From Sphingomonas melonis (GTDB taxonomy: Bacteria; Pseudomonadota; Alphaproteobacteria; Sphingomonadales; Sphingomonadaceae), in NCBI RefSeq assembly GCF_013409985.1, contig NZ_JACCBY010000001.1:868001-932000 (forward strand): 64,000 bases of DNA, in the 5' to 3' direction. Of this stretch, positions 9,015 to 17,575 are shown one piece after another. The first letter of the stretch is position 1. Every line of letters starts with the position of its first letter. Both the position numbers and the translations under genes were made by a program. The notes beneath the pieces were generated by a model. That model worked only from the letters and a program-made list of their open reading frames with translations. It was not told the DNA's origin and did not search any database.

Positions 9015-9356
9015 ATGGCGCAGATGACGATATTGACGGGGCCGGAGCGTCGGCGTCGCTGGAGTGACGAGCAGCGCGAGCGCATCCTGGCGGAAGCGTT
9101 TCGTTCGGGTACCAGGGTCTGCGATGTTGCCCGGCGGCATGACGTGGCTCGCAGCCTGATCTACCAGTGGCGCCGTGCTGCGGTTCGTCAGGCGGAGCCG
9201 ATGTTTGTGCCGGCGGTGGTCGTGGACGATGCGCCTCGGCCAGTGTCCGAGCCGGTTGTGGCAGCCGTGCTCGATCTGCCCGACGGCGGCTGCTTGAGGA
9301 TATTCGCCTCGGCGTCACCGGCGCTGGCGGCTGCGGCGTTGAAGGCGCTGCGGTGA
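9015..9356 (+). CDS. tnpA: IS66 accessory protein TnpA (OrfA)
   Basis: This 113-residue protein reads MAQMTILTGPERRRRWSDEQRERILAEAF and has the HTH motif VARRHDVARSLIYQWRR. This is the small DNA-binding protein of IS66 elements, needed with TnpB for transposition. Its TGA overlaps the GTG start of tnpB, suggesting translational coupling. Confidence 0.92.
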   Translation: MAQMTILTGPERRRRWSDEQRERILAEAFRSGTRVCDVARRHDVARSLIYQWRRAAVRQAEPMFVPAVVVDDAPRPVSEPVVAAVLDLPDGGCLRIFASASPALAAAALKALR

Positions 9357-9694
9357 TCCCACCGGGCGCCAGAGTGTGGATCGCGATGGGTCACACCGAC
9401 ATGAGGAAGGGCATGCAGGGCCTGGCGCTCATGGTGCAGCAGCAGCTCCACCGCGATCCGCACGGCGGCGACTTGTTCGTGTTCCGCGGTCGGATCGGCT
9501 CGCTGGTGAAGATCATCTGGCACGACGGCCTGGGCATGTCGCTGTACGCGAAGCGGTTGGAGAAGGGCCGGTTCGTCTGGCCTTCGGCGAAGGACGGGGT
9601 TGTATCGCTAACCGCCTCGCAGCTGGCCTGCCTGCTCGAGGGTGTCGACTGGCGCAATCCACAGTACAGCTGGCGTCCGGCAAGCGCCGGATAG
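9353..9694 (+). CDS. tnpB: IS66 accessory protein TnpB (OrfB)
   Basis: This 113-residue protein starts at GTG 9353, overlapping the tnpA stop (GTGA). It contains the hallmark VWIAMGHTDMRKGMQGLA, then DLFVFRGRIGSLVKIIWHDGLGMSLYAKRLE and a C-terminal QLACLLEGVDW. These are the signature features of the IS66 Orf2 protein family. A longer upstream reading would overlap tnpA out of frame and is not needed. Confidence 0.93.
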   Translation: MIPPGARVWIAMGHTDMRKGMQGLALMVQQQLHRDPHGGDLFVFRGRIGSLVKIIWHDGLGMSLYAKRLEKGRFVWPSAKDGVVSLTASQLACLLEGVDWRNPQYSWRPASAG

Positions 9695-9706
9695 GCCATT
9701 ATCGCC

Positions 9707-11389
9707 TTGCGCGGTGGGGCCAAGGGTGATTCACTCTCCCTCGTGGTAGCGGTCGTTTCGCCTCTTCCGGACGATGTCGAAGCGCTCAAGGCGCTGCTCG
9801 CGGCTGCCCTTGAGCGCGCCGACGAAGCGGAAGCACGCGCCGCCAATGCGGTCGCCCGCGAGAGCGCTATTGAGGCGGTCATCGCGCACCTCAAATTGCA
9901 GATCGCCAGGCTCAGGCGCGAGCAGTACGGCGCGAGCGCGGAGCGCAGCCGCCGCCTGCTCGAGCAGATGGAGCTCCAGCTCGAGGATCTCGAGGCCGAT
10001 GCTGCGCAAGACGATCTCGCTGCCGATATCGCTGCCGCCAACACTACCAGCGTCGCCCCGTTCGAGCGTAGACGGCCGGTCAGAAAGCCCTTCCCCGAGC
10101 ACCTGCCGCGCGAGCGTGTCGTCATCCCGGCACCGTGCTCGTGCCCGGCCTGTGGCGGCTTGCGCCTGTCCAAGCTCGGCGAGGACGTGACGGAGACGCT
10201 CGAGGTGATCCCGCGGTCGTGGAAGGTCATCCAGACGGTCCGCGAGAAAGTCTCTTGCCGCGACTGCCAAACCATCAGCCAGCCGCCGGCGCCATTTCAC
10301 GTCGTACCGCGCGGGTGGGCGGGGCCGAGCTTCCTGGCGATGCTACTGTTCGAGAAGTACGGTCAGCACCAGCCGCTCAACCGCCAGGCCGAGCGGTTCG
10401 CGCGCGAAGGCGTACCGCTCAGCGTCTCGACGCTCGCCGACCAGGTCGGCGCCGCGGCGTTCGCGCTTACCCCTCTCTACAAGCGCATCGAGGCGCATGT
10501 CCTCGCCGCCGAGCGGCTGCATGGCGACGACACGACCGTGCCAGTCATGGCGAAGGGCAAGACCGACGTGGCTCGCCTATGGGTGTACGTCCGCGACGAT
10601 GTGCCTTTCGCCGGCACCGACCCGCCGGCGGCACTCTTCCACTATTCGCGCGACCGCCGCGGCGAGCATCCGCAGGCGCATCTCGCCAGCTGGTCGGGCA
10701 TCTTCCAGGCCGACGCCTATGGCGGCTACGGCGCGTTGTACCGCGACGCTCGCAGCGCAGGCTCCGTGCTTGAGGCCGGGTGCTTCGCGCACGCCCGGCG
10801 CAAGTTCTTCGAGCTCGCCGACGTCGAGGGCACCGCCCGCAGGAAGAGCCGTGGCGAGCGAACCGGCACGGTCTACCCTATTGCGCTCGAGGCGGTGAAG
10901 CGGCTCGACGCGCTCTTCGACATCGAGCGCGCCATCAACGGCAAGCCCGCGGCCAACCGGCTCGTCGTGCGTCAGGAGCTCAGTGCGCCGCTGATGGCAG
11001 AGCGCCATACCTGGCTGACCGACCAGCGCGCCAGGCTGTCGCGCAACCACGACCTCGCCAAGGCTTGTCTCTACATGCTCCGCCGGTGGAACGCCTTCAC
11101 GCGCTTCCTCGACGACGGCCGGGTCTGTCTCTCGAACAACGCCGCCGAGCGGGCGCTCCGCTGCGTGCCGCTCGGTCGCAAGGCCTGGCTGTTCTGCGGC
11201 TCGGACCGGGGCGGCCAGCGCGCCGCCATCCTCTACACCCTCATCCAGACCGCTCGGCTCAACAACGTCGACCCGCAGGCCTGGCTCGCCGACGTCCTCG
11301 CCCGCATTGCCGAACATCCAGCGACCCGGCTCGACGAGCTGCTGCCGTGGAGCTGGGTGCCTCGGATCCAGGTCGCGAAAGCCGCCTGA
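9707..11389 (+). CDS. tnpC: IS66-family transposase TnpC
   Basis: This 560-residue DDE transposase has an N-terminal coiled coil (LKALLAAALERADEAEARAAN, LKLQIARLRREQYG), a zinc-binding CxxC region (CSCPACGG and SCRDC) and the catalytic core. Expected motifs are present: RLHGDDTTVPVM with the first Asp, FQADAYGGYGALY with the second, and the C-terminal LSNNAAERALRCVPLGRKAWLF. The start shown is a TTG at 9707; a GTG at 9743 would remove about 12 unconserved residues. The stop overlaps the ATG of the following small gene (TGATG). Confidence 0.93.
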   Translation: MRGGAKGDSLSLVVAVVSPLPDDVEALKALLAAALERADEAEARAANAVARESAIEAVIAHLKLQIARLRREQYGASAERSRRLLEQMELQLEDLEADAAQDDLAADIAAANTTSVAPFERRRPVRKPFPEHLPRERVVIPAPCSCPACGGLRLSKLGEDVTETLEVIPRSWKVIQTVREKVSCRDCQTISQPPAPFHVVPRGWAGPSFLAMLLFEKYGQHQPLNRQAERFAREGVPLSVSTLADQVGAAAFALTPLYKRIEAHVLAAERLHGDDTTVPVMAKGKTDVARLWVYVRDDVPFAGTDPPAALFHYSRDRRGEHPQAHLASWSGIFQADAYGGYGALYRDARSAGSVLEAGCFAHARRKFFELADVEGTARRKSRGERTGTVYPIALEAVKRLDALFDIERAINGKPAANRLVVRQELSAPLMAERHTWLTDQRARLSRNHDLAKACLYMLRRWNAFTRFLDDGRVCLSNNAAERALRCVPLGRKAWLFCGSDRGGQRAAILYTLIQTARLNNVDPQAWLADVLARIAEHPATRLDELLPWSWVPRIQVAKAA

Positions 11390-11622
11390 TGGCCGCCCCC
11401 TCGATGGTGTTCACTGCGCGCTACGCCGCAAAGCACCTGGGCGTCGACCTCGCCGTCATTGAGGAACTCGCCGAGGACATGGCGCCTGAAGACGGCCGCC
11501 TCAGCGTCATCAACAGCCCGGACGACGACACCGAGGCCACCACCGCCTTCACCCGCCGCGGTCTCGACTACCTCGACGAACTCCTCGACCACAGGCGGTC
11601 AGACTTCATGGGCGAAAGCTGA
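11389..11622 (+). CDS. Small IS66 passenger protein, function unknown
   Basis: This 77-codon gene begins at the ATG overlapping the tnpC stop and lies inside the IS66 boundaries. The protein MAAPSMVFTARYAAKHLGVDLAVIEELAEDM has an acidic centre and a conserved-looking end TRRGLDYLDELLDH. The front half looks like a short helical DNA-binding or adaptor fold, but I recognise no family. Overlap with tnpC suggests it is translated with the transposase and works with it. Confidence 0.65.
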   Translation: MAAPSMVFTARYAAKHLGVDLAVIEELAEDMAPEDGRLSVINSPDDDTEATTAFTRRGLDYLDELLDHRRSDFMGES

Positions 11623-11735
11623 CCCGCCCCGCGGCCTTCAGCGCATGGATACGCCATCCACTTCGCCTTTGTCCTTTCGCCGTGGCGGACGTACTTACAC
11701 GGCCAAGACGGGCGCATTGGGGAAATGAGGCGCAC

Positions 11736-12104
11736 ATGCTGAGGAAGTTGAACGAGGTTGGTAGCCGTATTGCCGGCCGCACCGCGGATTTGGCAGGGGC
11801 ACCGCTCGCCATCATACTGGTCGCCATGTTTTGCGCAGGCTGGTTCCTGCGGGCAGGCGTGGCCGGCGAGAACACCTTGACCCTCATCCTGTCCGTTGCG
11901 TCGATTACCCTGACGCAGATGGTGCTCAATGGTCAGCGGCGGAGCGAGCAGGCTCTCCATCTCAAAATGGACGAGCTGGTTTACGCCATTGAGGGCGCCC
12001 GCAACGCAGTGGCCGGGATCGAGACGAAATCGACGGATGAACTGGACGCATTGCGCAGGACCGGCGAAGCAGCCGAGAACGAGCTGGAGAAGCGAGACGT
12101 ATAG
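11736..12104 (+). CDS. Low-affinity iron permease family membrane protein
   Basis: This 122-residue protein starts MLRKLNEVGSRIAGRTADLAGAP. It has two membrane helices near residues 22-42 (LAIILVAMFCAGWFL) and 48-68 (NTLTLILSVASITLTQMVLNGQ), then the motif RRSEQALHLKMDELVYAIEGARNAVAGIE. This matches the low-affinity Fe/Cu permease family, whose small bacterial members are of uncertain transport function. The ATG at 11736 has GAGG seven bases upstream. The IS66 right end lies only 84 bp before it, so its promoter may sit in or have been cut by the element. Confidence 0.82.
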   Translation: MLRKLNEVGSRIAGRTADLAGAPLAIILVAMFCAGWFLRAGVAGENTLTLILSVASITLTQMVLNGQRRSEQALHLKMDELVYAIEGARNAVAGIETKSTDELDALRRTGEAAENELEKRDV

Positions 12105-12168
12105 GGACGGCGGCTCGATCTGCTTACTTACTGCCGCGCGGTACCTGACGGTCGGTATCGAATTGCAG

Positions 12169-12426
12169 TTATCCGGCTTCCGCACGGCCAGTCATTGGGG
12201 CTGGCGCAGTGCGAGTATCGATCCCCCGAGCCTTACATTCCGCAGCCAACGCCACATGCCAAGGATCGTCGGGTTGTGACACGTTGGCGAGGTAGGCAGA
12301 GCGGACGCCAGCGTCGGTCATGGATGGAAGCTGCTCCATCAGGTCAAGAACGCGGTCCTCGTATTCCTCGTCGGTCATCATGCCAGGATGGCCGACTGGC
12401 CAGATGATTGCAATGCTGTAGGTCAA
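12169..12426 (-). CDS. Small hypothetical protein
   Basis: This 85-residue protein reads MTYSIAIIWPVGHPGMMTDEEYEDRVLDLMEQ and ends near WHVALAAECKARGIDTRTAP. The balanced composition and ordered acidic helices look like a real protein rather than a shadow frame. No known domain is recognised. It is convergent with the iron-permease gene. Confidence 0.5.
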   Translation of the reverse strand: MTYSIAIIWPVGHPGMMTDEEYEDRVLDLMEQLPSMTDAGVRSAYLANVSQPDDPWHVALAAECKARGIDTRTAPAPMTGRAEAG

Positions 12427-12774
12427 TCAGCTGAGCGACCCTGCTCGATTGCTCATCGATGGAGACATCAAGGAAATGCCGCGATCGATGTCAAACGTTA
12501 TGCCGGTTCCATGGCGAGCTGATCAGGTCTTCAGGGTCAGAGACTCTGATCGTCATGCAGATGGGTGTCGTCACCAGTCTTCTCGCTGCTGCTGTCGTCT
12601 TCACCGCGCCAGTGTCGCGGTCGTCCTCAGACGGGATGGGGTTACCCTGGTCACCCGTGGTCATCGCTTTAATCCTTTCCCCGGACTTGGCATCGCTGCG
12701 TCAGGATTTACATGGTGTCGCGCACCTGCTCACTCAGATAGTCCTGGTCGATCGGTTCGGGCGGCTCGGCCAGG
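12427..12774. other. Degraded DNA, no gene seen
   Basis: These 348 bp lead into a Crp/Fnr fragment and may be the rotted front half of that gene, but no conserved segment can be read in any frame. Confidence 0.4.
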
Positions 12775-13005
12775 ATGTCGATTGCTCTAAGGAATCAATG
12801 TGGACGGCCGCTATCAGCGGAAGAGCGGATCGGGGATGCAACCGGGCTCACGTCTGTTCATGTCAATCGCACCCTCCTGGCGTTGCGAAGTGACGGCCTC
12901 ATCAACACGGGAAGCCGAATGGTAAGAATCGAGGATTGGGCTGGGCTGAAGCGAGCAGCCGACTTCGACGGCGGGTATCTTCATCCGGTCGCGCTGGCTG
13001 CGTAG
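12775..13005 (+). pseudogene. Crp/Fnr-family regulator, C-terminal HTH fragment
   Basis: The frame encodes IGDATGLTSVHVNRTLLALRSDGLI and ends near FDGGYLHPVALAA. This is the DNA-recognition helix and C-terminus of a Crp/Fnr protein like the remnant at 3619-4247. The cyclic-nucleotide-binding domain is missing upstream, so only the last third survives. An isolated HTH of 76 residues is unlikely to work as a Crp-type dimer. Confidence 0.7.
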
Positions 13006-13072
13006 GTCCCGACGCTTGGAGCTGATGTCATCGACGATCCAAGATTGATCCGGGCCACAGGATTAGACCACC

Positions 13073-13255
13073 TCAGGGGTGGCGCATCCGCAGATGCAGA
13101 TAGGTATCGTCGAAGCCTGCAATCCTGACCAGCTTGGCGGGATCGCTGACTTCCAGACTGCCCCGGTTCAGCGTCATTGCGCCAGCGATCCGCAACTCTT
13201 TAAGTAACCGGTTGATGTGTGGCGCGATCAAGTGCCCGTATCCTATAGCTGCTTC
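13073..13255 (-). pseudogene. Crp/Fnr-family regulator, second C-terminal fragment (opposite strand)
   Basis: The minus strand reads HINRLLKELRIAGAMTLNRG followed by a segment ending FDDTYLHLRMRHP, with a stop at 13073-13075. This is again the end of a sphingomonad Crp/Fnr regulator. Before His the frame degenerates (GYGHLIAP where GDATGLTPV is expected). No start codon or sensor domain was found. It is convergent with the fragment at 12775-13005. Confidence 0.65.
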
Positions 13256-13396
13256 CGCGCGTCGGCGGTGACGGCTGGAACAGCGTGACGCGCCGTGCGC
13301 TCTTCAACGACGAGGAGAAGCGTGGATGGCCGTTGGACGTACGATAGGAAAACCGTGGCAAGCTCGTCTTGATCTAGCGTCGGGTGGTGTGACAGC

Positions 13397-14167
13397 ATGA
13401 GTTCGCTGCGCTGGCCGGACAGGCTCTGGATCGTTCGTCACGGGGAAAGCGCGGGCAATGTCGCCCGCGATGCCGCGCATGCAAATGGGGCAGACCGCAT
13501 CGAGTTGTCAGCACGGGACGTTGACATTGTCCTGTCCCCCCGCGGCGAGGAGCAGGCGCAGGCGTTGGGTAAATGGTTCGCGCAGGCCCAGCCAAGCGAC
13601 CGTCCCGATGTGTTGCTTGCCTCCCCTTATGCGCGTGCCCGTGCCACCGCGACCTTGTTCCGGGAAGCTGGCGGCGCAACCGAAGATGAGCCGATCTGCG
13701 TGGATGAGCGACTACGGGAAAAGGAGTTCGGCATCCTCGACGGTCTGACGGTGAGTGGTGTGGCGTCGGTCTATCCCGATCAAGCCGAATTTCGCCGGTT
13801 GCTCGGCAAATTCTACCATCGGCCACCTGGCGGGGAGAGCTGGTGCGACGTTATCTTCCGGTTGCGGTCACTGATGGACACGATCGCGTTGCACTATGCG
13901 GGCAGACGCGTGATGATCGTTGCGCATCAGGTGGTTGTCCTCTGCCTGCGTTATGTCATCGAGAACATGTCCGAGGAGCAGATCTTAGCGATCGACCAGG
14001 AGGGTGATGTCGCAAATTGCTCAGTCACCGAATACCGGTTCGATCCCGACGCCGGTCGTGAAGGCGGCATGACCTTGGTCCGTTACAATGCCGTGCAGCA
14101 TCTTGACCGGGCAGGGGCGAGCGAAGTCACCGTCGAACCCGACCGCACCGCGGGGGTACGCGGATGA
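13397..14167 (+). CDS. Histidine phosphatase family protein
   Basis: This 256-residue protein has the RHG catalytic motif LWIVRHGESAGN with phospho-accepting His15. It also has a conserved Arg in SPYARARATA, the acidic loop LREKEFG and the second catalytic His177 in MIVAHQVVV. It belongs to the phosphoglycerate-mutase-like superfamily; the substrate cannot be told from sequence. The last four bases overlap the start of the NAD(P)HX dehydratase gene (ATGA), so the two are co-translated. That pairing hints at metabolite repair or phosphosugar housekeeping. Confidence 0.88.
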   Translation: MSSLRWPDRLWIVRHGESAGNVARDAAHANGADRIELSARDVDIVLSPRGEEQAQALGKWFAQAQPSDRPDVLLASPYARARATATLFREAGGATEDEPICVDERLREKEFGILDGLTVSGVASVYPDQAEFRRLLGKFYHRPPGGESWCDVIFRLRSLMDTIALHYAGRRVMIVAHQVVVLCLRYVIENMSEEQILAIDQEGDVANCSVTEYRFDPDAGREGGMTLVRYNAVQHLDRAGASEVTVEPDRTAGVRG

Positions 14168-15045
14168 GCGGCGAACCAACTGCCCTCGACAGCACGTGGA
14201 TCGCGGCCAATCCGGTGCCGGTCCACGTTCAGGGCACGACCAAGAACAGCCGCGGCCGCGTACTGGCGATCGGTGGGTCGCGAATGGTGCCGGGAGCGCT
14301 GCGACTGACGGGCGAGGCGGTGCTGCGCGTCGGCGCCGGCAAGCTCCAGATGGCAACGGTCGCGTCGGCGGCACTGCCGCTCGGGCTACTCGTTCCGGAA
14401 GCGGCGTCGATTGCGCTTCCCGAAGGGGATAATGGCGAAATCGGCGAGGCCGCGGAAGTATTGAAGACCGCGCTAGACGCTTGCGATGCGCTGGTCCTTG
14501 GTCCTGGGATCGGCGCTCCGGAGGTCGCGTCCCGTCTGCTACAACTCGTCCTGGGCATCACCCGCGACGATGTCATGCTGGTGATCGACGCGATGGCAAT
14601 CGGCTGCTTGAAGGATTTGCAGCAGGAGGCCGCAGCATTCAGTGGGCGCCTGATCCTGACGCCGCACCATGGCGAAATGGCCGTCTTCACCGGCAAGGAC
14701 GAAGAAGAGATCGGTGCCGATCCCCAGCGGATCGCCTGTGATGTCGCGCATGAACTGGGGGCAATCGTCGTGCTCAAAGGCAGCGACACGGTGATCGCCG
14801 CGCCTGACGGCACCAGCTTGCATTATGGTGGCGGCGGGACCGGCTTGGCGACGGGAGGCTCGGGTGACGTGCTGGCAGGTGCCATTGGCGGTTTGCTGTC
14901 GCGCGGCACACCGCCGCTCGTTGCGGCTGGCTGGGGTGTATGGCTTCACGGCCAGAGCGGTCGCCGCGTGGCGACGACAAGCGGGCCGATCGGCTTCCTG
15001 GCACGAGAGATTTCGCCCGAGTTCCCCCGGCTCCTCCCGCAGTGA
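14164..15045 (+). CDS. nnrD: ADP/ATP-dependent NAD(P)H-hydrate dehydratase
   Basis: This 293-residue ribokinase-fold protein repairs hydrated NAD(P)H back to NAD(P)H in the cytoplasm. Motifs in order are RGRVLAIGGS near residue 40, LVLGPGIGAPE near 115, LTPHHGEMAVF near 165, VVLKGSDTVIAAPDG near 200 and the catalytic GGTGLATGGSGDVLAGA near 225-240. Only the C-terminal dehydratase half is present; the epimerase half (NnrE) is absent from this window. The ATG overlaps the phosphatase stop codon. Confidence 0.88.
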   Translation: MSGEPTALDSTWIAANPVPVHVQGTTKNSRGRVLAIGGSRMVPGALRLTGEAVLRVGAGKLQMATVASAALPLGLLVPEAASIALPEGDNGEIGEAAEVLKTALDACDALVLGPGIGAPEVASRLLQLVLGITRDDVMLVIDAMAIGCLKDLQQEAAAFSGRLILTPHHGEMAVFTGKDEEEIGADPQRIACDVAHELGAIVVLKGSDTVIAAPDGTSLHYGGGGTGLATGGSGDVLAGAIGGLLSRGTPPLVAAGWGVWLHGQSGRRVATTSGPIGFLAREISPEFPRLLPQ

Positions 15046-15295
15046 TGAGCCGATGAGCGTTCAAGCCGTACCGTCACGACTCAACGAGAGACCTTCTGGC
15101 TGGTTGATGCCCCTGCCTGAACGACTTCGCTTCACTGCTGGGGGCGGCCTCCGCTCGATATTCGCGGGCGTCGTTCATACGGCGCACGGCATCACGCCTG
15201 TAACTGGCGAGACTAGTTCTCAGATGAGACTCATCTACCGTCTAGAATAAAAGAGCTAACCGAATGGGCGTGCGTTCCTACGGTGTAACGACATC

Positions 15296-15769
15296 ATGGC
15301 GAGACTTGTGAGCATCTTCAGCAAGATCAAGACGGCTATTTTCTACGAAAATGGAGTGCTTGGCAGCGGTCACTTCGTGACTCCCAAACCCGCCTCCTAG
15401 ATTTCTTCGGCCACACCGCAGCCTCATGTTGATCCCATGCCTACCGCTGCAGATGCGCCTTCGGTGCAAGCATCGTCCGGAGCGTCGATGCCGGATGTCG
15501 CAACGCCTGAAGCTGTCGACGTAGAAGCCGTATTGAGGCGCCTCGCGGCACGGAAGGGGGTAACTTTCAACTGGCAGTCTTCGATCATCGATTTGATGAA
15601 GTTGCTCGATCTTGATTCGAGCCTCGCTAATCGTAAGGAGCTGTCAAATGAACTCGGCTATTCAGATGCCAAGGACGGAAGTGCCGAAATTAACATTTGG
15701 CTCTATAAGGCAGTTCTGCGTGAGTTGGAAAGGAATGCCGGTTACGTTTCCGGCTTAGTTAAGGACTGA
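15296..15769 (+). pseudogene. DUF3597 protein gene with in-frame amber codon
   Basis: DUF3597 proteins begin with an MSIFSKI-type motif, then a Pro/Ala linker and a conserved C-terminal domain. Here SIFSKIKTAIF (GTG start at 15308 or ATG at 15296) and the C-terminal domain (VEAVLRRLAARKGVTFNWQ, DLMKLLDLDSSLANRKELSNELG) lie in the same frame. A TAG at 15398-15400 separates them. It is a clean nonsense change with no indel. A 110-residue product could still start at ATG 15437, keeping the whole conserved domain without the N-terminal motif. The family's role is unknown. Confidence 0.75.
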
Positions 15770-15987
15770 TGGGATGGCCTGGAAGGTTCCGCCGTGTGTA
15801 GTGAGGGCGCCAGCCAAATACGCGTAGGTGCCAGGCCATTCGGCTGGCTTGGCTATATCGCAACGGTGGTCGAACTAGCACTGGCGAACGACTAATCATC
15901 CCTAATTGCATACTGCGGAACTTGCTTCGGTATCGCCTGATCGAGATCCCGGTTGTAGGACCGCTCCTTCACAAGAGGAGACTGACG

Positions 15988-16263
15988 ATGAACAATGCCG
16001 ATCTGGCCGAACGGCTGGCTACGAACCACTCCTTGAGCAAGCCGGATGCGCGCCGAATCGTCGATGACCTGACCGCAGCGATCGTCGCGGCGGCAGCGAG
16101 CGGCGAGGAGGTTTTGCTAGCGGGCTTCGGCAGGTTTAAGGTGAAGGACAGCCCGGCGCGGGAGGGGCGTAATCCGTCCAGTGGAGATAAAATCCAGATC
16201 GCTGCGTCGAAGAAGCTGACCTTCGTTCCAGCCAAGGCCGTGAAGGATGCGCTGAACGCCTGA
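15988..16263 (+). CDS. HU-family DNA-binding protein
   Basis: This 91-residue histone-like protein starts MNNADLAERLATNHSLSKPDAR. It contains the dimer helices, GEEVLLAGFGRFKVKDSPAREGRNPSSG at the beta-arm (HU signature GFGxFxxxxRxxRxGxNPxTG, with Pro-Ser in place of Pro-Thr) and a C-terminal KLTFVPAKAVKDALN. The ATG at 15988 follows a good AGAGGAGA site. A longer in-frame start at 15922 adds unconserved residues and was not chosen. Confidence 0.92.
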   Translation: MNNADLAERLATNHSLSKPDARRIVDDLTAAIVAAAASGEEVLLAGFGRFKVKDSPAREGRNPSSGDKIQIAASKKLTFVPAKAVKDALNA

Positions 16264-16294
16264 ACCGCTGCGGTAGCAATTGATCCAGCGATGC

Positions 16295-16329
16295 GATCCC
16301 CTGGGTTCTGATCTGCGGGTCAGGGGATC
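16295..16329 (+). terminator. Possible terminator after the HU gene
   Basis: GATCCCCTG (16295-16303) pairs perfectly with CAGGGGATC (16321-16329) across a 17-base loop, 32 bp after the HU stop. No U-run follows. Confidence 0.45.
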
Positions 16330-16847
16330 AGCGCCGACGGAGTCGCGGTTCGACGGTCTGGCGTGGCCGCCTGAATAAACCTACTCGAAAGCACGAAGTC
16401 GAAGCGGCCAATTGCATCCGCGAGCAGGCGATTGGTAGCCGAGCGGGACATGCGCTCGACGCGGCTTGGTCATCTCGCCTGAACCACCCACGGGCGAGCA
16501 TGGTGCCAGCCGCACGGTAGTCGCCGACAACGTCGGGAATGCGAGAGGCGGCGTGTGATTTGCTGGAACGGTTGAGGATTGATGAAGGGCCCGGCGGATA
16601 TGGGGCGGTACTTTGAAGCGGTGGTGGAAGTCGTCTTTCCAAGCCACAGCGTGAGCGACATTCGTACACACGCTCGCCTGGGCTCGTCGTCCGCCGGGCA
16701 TGTGGCGATCCGGCTAATTGGGTGCCGGTGGAACGCCGAGCGATAGACGTCAGCCGCCTCGGCCCTGAGCCGGCGCGTGGCTCGATCGTCGAAGAGTGGC
16801 ATGTGCCTATTTCATTCCTCACCCGATAGCGGCGGTCACCTCGAGCC

Positions 16848-16860
16848 GGGGGGGGGGGGG
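16848..16860. repeat. Poly-G tract, 13 bases
   Basis: Thirteen consecutive G in non-coding DNA, the longest homopolymer noticed in the window. It is prone to slippage in vivo and to miscounting in sequencing. Confidence 0.9.
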
Positions 16861-17072
16861 CTCCCGACGCAAGGGTAGCCGATTTCATCGAGAGGGGGCC
16901 TCGAAGCGATCACCGCGATCCAACGCCACCGCCGCCATCGATAGCATCGCCCTCCCGAAGCAGCCAGCCAGAGCGTCGGCATCGCCGACTTGGCGGATGC
17001 CGCGGCTACCGCGACCGCACCTGCGATCAGGCCACAGGAGGGCGTACGGTATCCATCGTGTCGCGGACCCGG

Positions 17073-17400
17073 TTAGGGCCGCTTCCGGGCTAACCCACTT
17101 CCAAAGAGGGTGCCCGTCATGGAGGTGACGCCAAGGCGCACCTCTCGGTCTCGTTGGGGAGCCGCGTCCACGGCCCTCATCGCAAGGGCTGCAAATAGCG
17201 CCGGCCCGGTTGCATCAACCAGCAACGTGGCTGCGAGCGCTGCATCCGTTAGCATGGTGGTCACGGCCATCGGAACGGCCTGACTGCGACGCCTACCGAC
17301 CAGGTTGCCGATCGGGGTGCCCAGCACCACACCGATCACGACTACCGTGCTGAGGAATGCGGCTTTGGCGTCATCGGGGGGGGGGGCGGGTCGCGCTAAC
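17073..17400 (-). pseudogene. MFS-transporter-like fragment
   Basis: The minus strand reads AFLSTVVVIGVVLGTPIGNLVGRR, then a hydrophobic stretch TTMLTDAALAATLLVDATGPALF. That resembles two adjacent helices of a major-facilitator transporter of the Cmx/AraJ type (GxxLGTPxG motif). No start, no other helices and a poly-G run at the upstream end mark it as a remnant. Assignment is tentative. Confidence 0.35.
17376..17386. repeat. Poly-G tract, 11 bases
   Basis: Eleven G in a row at the upstream end of the MFS-like fragment. Confidence 0.9.
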
Positions 17401-17567
17401 TGCCATTCGCGTCAAGTTTCCGCTTACGCTGGAGACGAAGTGACCATGAAGATCGAGGAACCCCAAGGCATCGACGAAGCCGGTTAGCGCTGCCTTACCT
17501 ATCGCCAAGTTGCGGTGCCGCCATCCTTCTCATCGCATGTGCGTCCAGTAGCATCTGGATACACGAT

Positions 17568-17575
17568 GGGGGGGG
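17568..17575. repeat. Poly-G tract, 8 bases, upstream of the GGDEF gene
   Basis: Eight G end 85 bp before the diguanylate cyclase ATG, a distance at which tract length could alter promoter spacing. Confidence 0.85.

Larger units (their letters stand above)
8926..11652 (+). mobile_element. IS66-family insertion sequence, 2727 bp
   Basis: The element begins GTAAGCATCC and its complementary right end begins GTATCCATGC. The two ends match at 14 of 22 positions. The 8-bp direct repeat GCCATCCA flanks it. Inside are the three canonical genes tnpA, tnpB and tnpC in overlapping or close order, plus a 77-codon ORF that overlaps the tnpC stop. All frames are intact, so the element may be active. Confidence 0.88.

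Noticed and set aside
8566..9318. 250-codon minus-strand frame
   Set aside because: Arg/Pro/Ser-rich, crosses the IS66 boundary and antisense to tnpA.
10780..11622. Long plus-strand frame read as a 280-residue protein
   Set aside because: Its first 200 codons are an out-of-frame reading of tnpC; only the part from 11389 is kept.
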